A DNA stretch of 64,000 bases. It comes from Symbiodinium microadriaticum (lineage: Eukaryota; Sar; Dinophyceae; Suessiales; Symbiodiniaceae). This document shows, piece after piece, positions 59,201 through 64,000 of the stretch. The notes under the pieces were generated by a model. That model was not told where the DNA came from. It saw only the letters and a program-made list of their open reading frames with translations, and searched no databases. The position numbers and the translations under genes are program-made. The stretch spans positions 1 through 64,000 of the forward strand of contig LSRX01000328.1 of NCBI GenBank assembly GCA_001939145.1, written 5' to 3'. The stretch's first letter is position 1. Each line of letters starts with the position of its first letter.

Positions 59201-62200
59201 AACCCTGAACCCTAAGCCCTAAACCCCTCCCGAGAGCCCTGGATTCTGTGGGAGACTCGCTGAGGCGATCAGACGCCCACCGGACAGGGCAACTGCACGT
59301 GGACCTACGAGGATTCTCGGGTTTAGGGGTTGGGGTTTAGAGTTAAGGGTTCAGGGTTTAGGTATATGATTACTAAACCCCAAACCCTAAATTCTCAAAC
59401 CTGGCGGCCTAAAAGCCACCCTAAGCCCTATCTCGGGATCCAAAACCCTACTGTTTTAGGGGTTCTACCTCAAAAACTAAGGGGTCATAACCTAGTAGCT
59501 ATTTTCTAGGGTTTGGGGATATACCGATATACCTTAAATTAAGGGGTCATAACCTACTATTTTCTAGGGTTTGGGGATACAGGTCAGCCCTAAACCCTAA
59601 ACCCTGAGACAGTCGCAGCATCCGCCCTCCCCGTCAAAGGTCGTAATCCTACACCCCATATGCCCTGAACCGAATCGGCGAGCCGCGTGGGAACATTGAA
59701 ATCCCCTAAACCCTAAACCCTAAACTCCGAACCCTAAACCCTAAACCCTAAACCCTAGGCCCTAGGCCCTGAACCCTAAACCCTAAACCCTAAACCCCCA
59801 AGCCCCAAAAACCCGACCCTGAGCGACAGAAAGCAGTAGCCCCAAACGCGCAAAGCTGGAAAGCTCCGAACCTTGATCCACATGTCTTGGAAGGTATGTA
59901 GAACAATAGCTCTTGATAGGTGTTGGGCCCTTATTTTACCTGCTTTTGGGGGTTAAGGGAATCCTCTACAGAATGCATCAAGACCGGAAATCCTACACAT
60001 GCGAACTCCCAAACCGGAAGCCGGAAGCCCGCAGCCCCTCAGACCCCACACCATTGAAGCTCCTAGGCATCTACACCCCGATTTAGGGTTTAGGGTTTCC
60101 TAAGCCCCTCTACGTCTCCACTCGCAGGTGTAGGGTTTAGCCCTAGGCCCCTAAGCAGTTCCTTTTTGGGGATTACCTTATAGGATTCTAGCGGAACTAC
60201 TTAGGGGCCTATGGGTAGAGCCCTTGGGGCTTGAATCAAAGCCCAAAGCGGGAGGATGCCGGGGAGATCACCATCGACGAGCTCACGGACATCCGGAACT
60301 ACACGTCCTTTTTGGAGTCTGGGAGGACCCTGAACCCTCAAGCCCTAAATCCTAAACCCTAAACCCTAAGCCCTAAACCCCTAAACCCTAAACCTCCAAA
60401 ACCCCTAAACATCCAAAACCCCTAAACCCCCAAACCCCTAATCCTTAAAAACCCTAAGGAGGAGCTTCAAGGGGCTTTTGAAGGGACCATTTCTTTGGGC
60501 TTTCGGGTCTTCGAGGGGCTGGGGCTTACTTCAGGGTTAAGTATAGGGCCTTTTAGGGTTTAAGGGGTTAGGGGTTTAAGGGTTTAGGGTTTTGGAGTTT
60601 AGGGTTTTAAGGGTTTCAGGGTTTCAGGGTTTAGGGTTTTAGGGTTTAGGGGTTTAGGGTTTAGGGGTTTGGGGTTAGGGGTTTGGGTTTANGAGTTTAG
60701 GGTTTTAAGGGTTTCAGGGTTTCAGGGTTTAGGGTTTTAGGGTTTAGGGGTTTAGGGTTTAGGGGTTTGGGGTTAGGGGTTTGGGTTTAGGGGTTTGAGG
60801 TAGGGTTGTGAGGATTTTTAGGCTTCGGTGACTCTGATAAGAGCCCTAATTGGCCATGTCCCCTGCTCCATCACCATCCCAAGAAAACTGCAAAAACGCC
60901 ATGAGCACCTGTTTACTATCTCCCTGAGTTTAAGTGGGGCACAGGGTTTCGGCAAGGTCTCGGGTTGAAGGCCAACGAGTTTCAAGGCTAAGGTTTAGGG
61001 CTTAGGGGTTTAGGCAGGGGTTTAGGGTTTAAGCTTTAGGTTTATAGGGCTTAGGGCTTGGGGTTTAGGGCATAAGGGTTTCGATGTGCGCTGAAATGTT
61101 CAGACTTCATGGTTTCTGGATTGACAAGCTTTGGCCTCAGCATGTCTCAAGCAGGTTTTGGGCTTGCCAGTTTCGAGTTTAGGGTTCAGGGATTGGGGGG
61201 TTGTGTCCGGAGTTTGGTCGGGTCGGGTTCTGATGTGCCCCATGCACGGAAGTCGTTGTTTGCGTGGCTACGTCTTGCGTCCCCAAGTCCAATTACTTCG
61301 GGCTTTTTGTTGAGAGTTTCGGATTTCGGAAACCAGCAGCTTCAATAACAGACCACGGCGCCACTAACCCTAAACCCGAAAAAAACCCTAAACTGTGGTT
61401 GACCTACGCGGGCCTGTCCTGCTGGACCCAGGCCTGTATATGACTTTAAGCCCTAAGCTCCCAGCCCTAACTCTGAGGCGTGAAGGGCTTCAATTTTTTT
61501 TCAATCCGTTCACCTAAACCCTAAAACCCCAAACCCTGCACCCTAAACCCTACACCCTAAACCCTAAACCCCGAAACCCTAAACGCTAAAACCCTATAAC
61601 CTAAACCCTAAACCCTGAAATTCCCACTCATACCGTGTCAGGCAGGAGTACATGCGGTGGGCCGACCGAGGCAAGGGGTGGACGTGGTGGGACTCGACGC
61701 CTGGCTCGGCAAGCTTGCTTTTGGCGTCCATTTTGGGTTGAGAGATTCGCCGAAAACCCTGAACCCCAACTGCTGTAGCTTCCGCCAGAGTACTCAAAGC
61801 TTCCCCCTAAACCCTAAACCCCTAAAACCCTAAACCCTAAACCCTAAAGCCCTAAATCCTCAACCCTAAAACCCTACACCCTAAAACCCTAAAGCCCCAA
61901 AGCCCTAAAGCCCTGAAGCCCTAAACCCCTAAAGCCTTAAACCGTATAACCCAAAACCCTAAACCTCTCAGGAAGTTGGACGAGCTGGCGAACGAGTGGC
62001 GGCTGATGTTGGCGGAGGCCGGGGCATCCGAGCCTTAAGGCCCTTAAACCGATCGAGCCCCAGGCCGTTAAACCCCTAGAACCCCCGGGTTCGGGGTTTA
62101 GGGCTTAGGGCTTCGGGTTTAGGGTTTGGGGTTTAGGGTTTAGGGGTTTAAGGGTTTGGGGTTTAGGGGTTTAGGGGTTTAGGGTTTAGGGTCGGAAACC

Positions 62201-64000
62201 TTTGCTCTGGGCTTCCGCAGGCAGAATCTTGAATTCCTTTGGGTGGAAATCCGATGCCCATACCCCAAACCCCAAACAGGGTCAACTGGCATGAAGCAGC
62301 AGGAAGCCGCCTTGAACCCATAACTCCAAACAGCACCCTAGGGCCCCAAACCCCCAAGCTCTAAGGGACCCCAAGCTCCCCGAAAGCCCAAAAGCCCCTG
62401 AAGCTGCAGTCGCAACGTCGATTCTTGCCCCCCCCTCGAGAGTCTAAGCATTCAACCCGAGAACCTATGAGCCCGTGTTAAGGATAGCGATCGTGATGGC
62501 AGTAGGAATTGTTGTAAGAGTAAGAGAGTAAGAGTATAAGGGATGTTAGGACCCTAAACCCCAAACCCCTAAACCCTAGGACTGAAGTCCCCCCCCCCCA
62601 GAAGATGTCTATCCACAGGAGCTTTTCGCCAAGAAGTACCCGAACGCCACGCCCGCCTCCGAGATCCCCGACCCGACTCCCGGCCTTCGCAGGGTAAGTA
62701 TTCGTACATGTCTTTTGTGTTCCTGTATAATCATACTAGCTGCTAGAATAAGAGCATGTTCCACCAAGGCCCCTCTCAAGTATTGAGGCCCTTGTATTGC
62801 AGAGCCCTTAACGTAGCCCTTATGGTAGCCCTTATAGTAGCTAAACTAAGCCCAAAACCCCTAAACCCCTAAACAACCCTAAACCCTAAACATTAAAGGA
62901 CCGTAAACCCTAAACCCCTAGACCCTAAACCCCAAATCTCCTGTAAAGGAAGAGAAACCCGAGCCCGCAAGGTTCCATTCTTTCACGTCGGCTCGATGGG
63001 CTTGTTTCTTTGAGGGCTCAGGGCTTAGGGTTCAAGGTTTAGGGCTTAGGGTTGAAGGTTTAGGGCTTCGGGTTTAGGGTTTAAGGTTTGGGGCTTAGGG
63101 TTTAGGGTTTAAGGCTTGGGGCTTGGGGTTTAGGGTTTAAGGTTCGGTGCTTAGGGTTTAGGGTTTACCAGAATAGTGAGGGTTTGTTTTTTCCCTCTGA
63201 TTCCCATCATCTTATTGTATGGTATGCTCCCAAAGCCATTTTCTTACTATGACCCGCTTACATGACGTAGGGATTCCGGCGACAGCGGAGCTGAGGAAGT
63301 GTGACTTCAACATGAGGCGCTTCTACGAGGATCGAGGGATAGACGTGTTCGGGAAGTTCGGGGTTTGTATGATAACCCTAAACCCTAAACTGTAAAAGCC
63401 CCAAACCCTAAAGCCTAAACCCTACACCCTAAACGGATAATTCAGGGCTTCCAGGGTTTAGGCATTAGGGTGCAGGAGCTGGATTTCAGAGCTTTTTGAG
63501 TTTTGGCCCTCCGAAGTACAGCGGGGATGCAAGAAGGGGGTGAAAATAGGAACCTGATGAAGAAACCCTGAGTCTTTATGTGGTCCCAAATAAGGAGTAC
63601 TTAGGGCCCAATAGAGGGTGGATGGAGGGTCTAGGGAATCGTGCTATTTTGGGGTTTATAGGGCCAGGGGTTCTTAATTAGGTTCCCACATTGATCCGGA
63701 GGTTCCTTTCTAGAAGACCGCCTCGCTGTGACTACTTGCATTGGTCTCCATGCATCTAAGCGCCACGAGGTGAAGCGTTGCTATGGTTTTCCATGGGTCC
63801 CTATTTGTAGTAGATGCTTTTGTAGATGTTTGCGCCAACTTTTCGACCCCTCCACGGGAGCCCAAACAGCTCAACGGCAGAAGCAATTTTTGGGTCTAGG
63901 GTTTGGGGCATCTGCCTCTTGCACCTGCAGCTTCCTTCGTCTGCAGCCCACTCTCGGATTCCTGCGCTCTCTCAGGACAAGGGCTACTACGCCACAGCAC
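44924..64000 (+). CDS. Gene C: large micro-exon gene for a Cys/Trp-rich extracellular-type protein (partial)
   Basis: At least 19 exon-like blocks of 45-150 bp over 19 kb, in the order of a protein family I recall from dinoflagellate gene sets: FYMYRA..., NVNTGNLAGVLWYLHNE, IIRLK...WE, a GMNFGVR segment, FAFDAGQATGPFECG, DTYGYFVGCN, YYPNAVWYSLPGPCPS, a CRERQPGGYCG segment, TPTGQGNCTWTYED, EDAGEITIDELTDI, DRGKGWTWWD, ELFAKKYPN and CDFNMRRFY. The function is not known. Paired Cys, Thr-rich stretches and aromatic content suggest a secreted or surface protein. Introns are filled with TTTAGGG repeat. The 5' end is not defined, and the 3' end runs off the window. Confidence 0.6.
45120..45440. repeat. 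(CTC)n and (ATC)n triplet tracts
   Basis: CTC runs at 45127-45178 and CATCAT runs at 45336-45370. Open frames on both strands here are poly-Ile/Met artefacts. Confidence 0.85.
45799..45905 (+). CDS. Gene C exon 2 (Thr/Ser-rich)
   Basis: After AAAGCAG| encodes DSTTVTTTFTYTFSSSSTVS then YTTTTRSTSHLAALFG. Thr/Ser/Tyr-rich alternation is typical of O-glycosylated extracellular stalks. Confidence 0.5.
46405..46504 (+). CDS. Gene C exon 3
   Basis: Encodes NDKTGNPADPNLTVSVFMCS then IPMSEPPDRNRE, directly after CCCTAAA repeat and before TTTAGGG repeat. Beta-rich; together with the next exon it might form a C2-like fold. Confidence 0.45.
46834..46987 (+). CDS. Gene C exon 4 (PIWNDEILFQ, C2-like)
   Basis: Encodes DMRPIWNDEILFQPSDAPLH then TPAAECRAIVDF; the frame closes at TAG 46985. 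P-x-W-N-(D/E)-x-x-x-F is the signature of a C2 domain strand. The true donor is probably before the stop. Confidence 0.45.
47098..47295. repeat. (CAC/CAT)n triplet tract
   Basis: CACCAC, GTCACC and ATCATC runs; apparent His-rich frames are artefacts. Confidence 0.85.
47538..47606 (+). CDS. Gene C exon 5 (RFYMYRA)
   Basis: Encodes RFYMYRAVSDTVYPPMPSGG then KQE before |GTTTGA. RFYMYRAxSDxxYP is a family hallmark. Preceded by CCCTAAA and followed by TTTAGGG. Confidence 0.6.
47652..47885. repeat. 26-27 bp minisatellite, 8-9 copies
   Basis: Unit GGGTTACTATGAAGTTTCAT plus TATAA; copies alternate between GTTACTATGAAGTTTC and GCTACTATGAAGTTGC, which implies a two-unit higher-order repeat. Confidence 0.9.
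48350..48560. repeat. GACA/GGCA tetranucleotide tract
   Basis: GACAGACAGAGACAGA-type runs with interruptions. Confidence 0.8.
48840..48916 (+). CDS. Gene C exon 6 (NVNTGNLAGVLWYLHNE)
   Basis: Encodes FYPLHRNVNTGNLAGVLWYL then HNEAA. The segment continues RFYMYRAVSDTVYP from exon 5 in the family order. The frame stays open through RWRLLLRFSCDLDDF to the GAT repeat at 49005; how much of that is exon is unclear. Confidence 0.6.
48985..49130. repeat. (GAT)n triplet tract
   Basis: GATGATGAC repeats; the Asp-rich or Met-rich readings are artefacts or, at best, an acidic exon extension. Confidence 0.85.
49555..49963. repeat. Direct duplication around an N
   Basis: About 200 bp beginning CTAATTATATAGTAACACTA and ending GGTTGTTAATAATT occurs on both sides of the N at 49758, with a 25-bp difference. 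Probably an assembly join. Confidence 0.85.
49964..51341. repeat. Gene C intron
   Basis: TTTAGGG/CCCTAAA repeat with unique islands at 50080-50350 and 50500-50580. A 64-codon minus-strand frame (50161-50355) is not recognised. AT-rich introner-like modules at 50640-50740 and 51070-51150. Confidence 0.55.
51342..51428 (+). CDS. Gene C exon 7 (IIRLK...W)
   Basis: Encodes LKLRKIIRLKARPSWEGLWP then KAQEV. Fits the place in the family where a short T-R-I-I-R-x-K strand and a Trp follow WYLHNE. Confidence 0.45.
52308..52385 (+). CDS. Gene C exon 8 (TQPLWEKGMNFGVR)
   Basis: After GTTGCCAG| encodes VQTRATQPLWEKGMNFGVRS then LAS; TAG at 52383. The donor is probably just before it. Confidence 0.5.
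   Translation: MQTRATQPLWEKGMNFGVRSLASTT
52800..53110. other. Unique island, no clear exon
   Basis: Non-repetitive and protein-like on several frames (52930-53100), but with no conserved reading. The minus-strand frame at 52861-53064 ends in NPKSP-type repeat translation. Confidence 0.3.
53535..53960. repeat. CCCTAAA/CCCTAGA array
   Basis: About 60 units of CCCTAAAC and CCCTAGAC with local duplications and an N at 53668. The largest uninterrupted telomere-type block in the window. Confidence 0.9.
53973..54065 (+). CDS. Gene C exon 9
   Basis: After CTCTTTGCAG| encodes MPPYTVKLEGPPLKTRSIPK then ASMLRGPKHH and TAG. Confidence 0.4.
   Translation: MPPYTVKLEGPPLKTRSIPKASMLRGPKHH
54795..54887 (+). 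CDS. Gene C exon 10 (FAFDAGQATGPFECG)
   Basis: Encodes ILQGFAFDAGQATGPFECGR then DEYGPKLCQGK. The two Cys and the VxFDAxxxTxPxC-type pattern match the family. Followed by a 24-bp tandem block. Confidence 0.6.
54893..54985. repeat. 24-bp tandem repeat, 4 copies
   Basis: Unit AGGGATCTATAAGGGTTCCT plus TTAA. Related in composition to introner-like modules at 54575-54640 and 60150-60210. Confidence 0.8.
55246..55611 (+). CDS. Prokaryote/phage-like ORF, 121 codons, in a gene C intron
   Basis: Intronless frame, GTG start at the edge of TTTAGGG repeat, GC-rich, no TTTAGGG units inside. Contains PPSVAAQVANGITSIAADGQ, RAVDIALRETEAGRNWAAFN and LSAEQRLTQGTLRAASDAER, ending GELNIQR and TAA. The Ala/Arg/Glu-rich helical style is like small phage or bacterial virion or chaperone-type proteins, but I recognise no family. 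Unlike everything around it, so transfer, an organelle or endosymbiont insertion, or assembly contamination are all possible. The start is uncertain because the frame is open upstream into the repeat. Confidence 0.55.
   Translation: MPKLSVGSLMVLARQCLATLPPSVAAQVANGITSIAADGQKGKGTKGRGGNPTPGAETARAVDIALRETEAGRNWAAFNAENTGLLSAEQRLTQGTLRAASDAERVRLNQAAAAGELNIQR
55612..55642 (+). terminator. Terminator-like hairpin after the 121-codon ORF
   Basis: ACCGCATAGCGCGGT (5-bp stem, 5-base loop) followed by GAGCCTTTTTG. Looks like a weak Rho-independent terminator. An ATG-initiated frame (MTDAPDFR) follows at 55643 and is cut off by the repeat. Confidence 0.4.
55669..56589. repeat. Gene C intron, TTTAGGG then CCCTAAA
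   Basis: TTTAGGG variants to 56000 and CCCTAAA variants 56145-56575; the middle (55880-56140) is unique and has nothing recognised. Confidence 0.7.
56590..56721 (+). CDS. Gene C exon 11 (DTYGYFVGCN)
   Basis: After AGCCACAG| encodes SGAFNSSFDVGMHNGSVTQA then FEWDTYGYFVGCNVLGPPRY and DC-stop. Strong family match (GSxTQxFxxxTYGYFVGC). Confidence 0.65.
   Translation, partial: TSGAFNSSFDVGMHNGSVTQAFEWDTYGYFVGCNVLGPPRYDC
56722..57373. other. Gene C intron
   Basis: TTTAGGG repeat at the start, a (GAT)n tract at 57030-57105, unique DNA otherwise. No exon seen. Confidence 0.5.
57374..57480 (+). CDS. Gene C exon 12 (YYPNAVWYSLPGPCPS)
   Basis: After CTTCGCAG| encodes HFPFPNYKIYYPNAVWYSLP then GPCPSRNYTQQLGER. 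AVWYS-(F/L)-PGPCP is the most recognisable family motif here. Confidence 0.7.
57893..57944 (+). CDS. Gene C exon 13 (KCRERQPGGYCG)
   Basis: After GAGTCCAG| encodes WDDKCRERQPGGYCGLA. Fits D-x-C-x-x-x-x-PGG-x-C of the family, just after the PGPCPS exon. Confidence 0.6.
58534..58653 (+). CDS. Possible exon (QYSLLTQPRDPRKLEPDL)
   Basis: After TCTTCTGCAG| encodes APGRTAQYSLLTQPRDPRKL then EPDLQVEAMHTRTLQP and TAA. Good acceptor, but not part of the family order I recall. On the minus strand (58252-58641) CGYAVLQYFTEAFCCWGYGE is a competing reading. Confidence 0.35.
59273..59318 (+). CDS. Gene C exon 14 (TPTGQGNCTWTYED)
   Basis: After GGCGATCAG| encodes TPTGQGNCTWTYEDS. Family pattern TPTG-x-x-x-CT-(Y/W)-(S/T)-Y. 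Repeat of CCCTAAA type before and TTTAGGG after. Confidence 0.6.
59455..59590. repeat. Duplicated 45-bp module
   Basis: AAGGGGTCATAACCTA and TTTTCTAGGGTTTGGGGATA occur twice, at about 59480 and 59539, separated by ATACCGATATACC. Confidence 0.8.
60249..60325 (+). CDS. Gene C exon 15 (EDAGEITIDELTDI)
   Basis: Encodes EDAGEITIDELTDIRNYTSF then LESG. Family pattern GEI-x-(I/L)-DEL-x-x-I-x-x-(Y/F)-x-x-F. It continues directly from exon 14. Confidence 0.65.
60326..61645. repeat. Gene C intron
   Basis: Starts CCCTAAA, then TTTAGGG 60540-60830 with a direct duplication around the N at 60692, unique DNA 61080-61350, then CCCTAAA 61510-61615. WLTYAGLSCWTQAC at 61393-61440 might be a further exon. Confidence 0.6.
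61646..61708 (+). CDS. Gene C exon 16 (DRGKGWTWWD)
   Basis: After GTCAGGCAG| encodes EYMRWADRGKGWTWWDSTPG. Family pattern (R/Y)EYD-x-x-x-DRG-x-x-x-x-(F/W)WD. Confidence 0.6.
61972..62038 (+). CDS. Gene C exon 17
   Basis: After AACCTCTCAG| encodes KLDELANEWRLMLAEAGASE then P and TAA. Helical. Confidence 0.45.
62619..62693 (+). CDS. Gene C exon 18 (ELFAKKYPN)
   Basis: ATCCACAG| to CAGG|GTAAGT, the best canonical splice pair in the window. Encodes ELFAKKYPNATPASEIPDPT then PGLRR. Family pattern (L/V)F-x-x-KYP followed by D-P. Confidence 0.65.
62694..63270. other. Gene C intron
   Basis: Begins GTAAGTATTC and ends GACGTAG. AT-rich module 62700-62850 with three CCCTTATGGTAG-type units, CCCTAAA, then TTTAGGG 63010-63170. 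Confidence 0.6.
63271..63361 (+). CDS. Gene C exon 19 (CDFNMRRFY)
   Basis: Encodes IPATAELRKCDFNMRRFYED then RGIDVFGKFG. Family pattern C-D-F-x-x-x-x-FY, near the end of the repeated family unit. Confidence 0.6.
63362..63975. other. Gene C intron
   Basis: CCCTAAA 63370-63440, then unique and AT-rich module DNA (63560-63720). No exon seen. Confidence 0.45.
63976..64000 (+). CDS. Gene C exon 20, cut by the window end
   Basis: After CTCTCTCAG| encodes DKGYYATA to the last base. Confidence 0.35.

Noticed and set aside
1-64000. Dinoflagellate spliced-leader relicts, tRNA or rRNA genes, CRISPR arrays
   Set aside because: Looked for by eye; no CCGTAGCCATTTTGGCTCAAG-type sequence, no cloverleaf and no rRNA-like conserved block seen. 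The tandem arrays lack the spacer structure of CRISPR.

Overview
The window looks like nuclear DNA of a dinoflagellate, most like the Symbiodiniaceae or a relative. Four things point there. Degenerate TTTAGGG/CCCTAAA (plant/alveolate-type telomere) repeat fills nearly every non-coding gap on both strands. All three recognisable genes lie on the + strand as chains of very small exons. One small intron fits GA-AG borders and another sits between direct repeats. The encoded proteins resemble families I remember from dinoflagellate gene sets. I cannot name the species.

Region 1 (about 0.4-19.8 kb) and region 2 (about 20.3-42.2 kb) are two tandem, same-orientation copies of one large gene or gene pair. 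At least 20 blocks occur in the same order in both. The first half encodes unrecognised domains, and a shared stop at 6724-6726 / 26392-26394 may divide it from the second half. The second half encodes a superfamily-1-like helicase/NTPase (Walker A GAGKT, Walker B DESHH, a LSDESQS motif, a YRGLTRA motif VI) followed by a C-terminal TIR-like domain. Copy A has lost at least one exon to a 33-bp repeat array next to an N, has a likely frameshift, and carries its own insertions. Copy B is interrupted by a 9,547-bp insertion (26861-36407). Copy A keeps the empty site, so the ends can be placed almost to the base, with a TAC target duplication. The insertion has terminal and subterminal inverted repeats and a decayed transposase with a SWIM-type zinc finger, so it is probably Mutator-like.

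Region 3 (about 42.3-44.9 kb) has no recognised gene. Region 4 (about 44.9-64.0 kb, running off the right edge) holds one long gene made of about 19 micro-exons for a Cys/Trp/Tyr-rich, probably extracellular protein of a family I recall only from dinoflagellates. Inside one of its introns is an intronless 121-codon ORF of prokaryote or phage character, followed by a terminator-like hairpin (55246-55668).

Eight single N characters occur, and at least six sit in or beside direct repeats, so local repeat copy numbers should be treated as unreliable. Exon edges are estimates from reading frame, AG/GT signals and copy A/copy B similarity. No search or alignment software was used.
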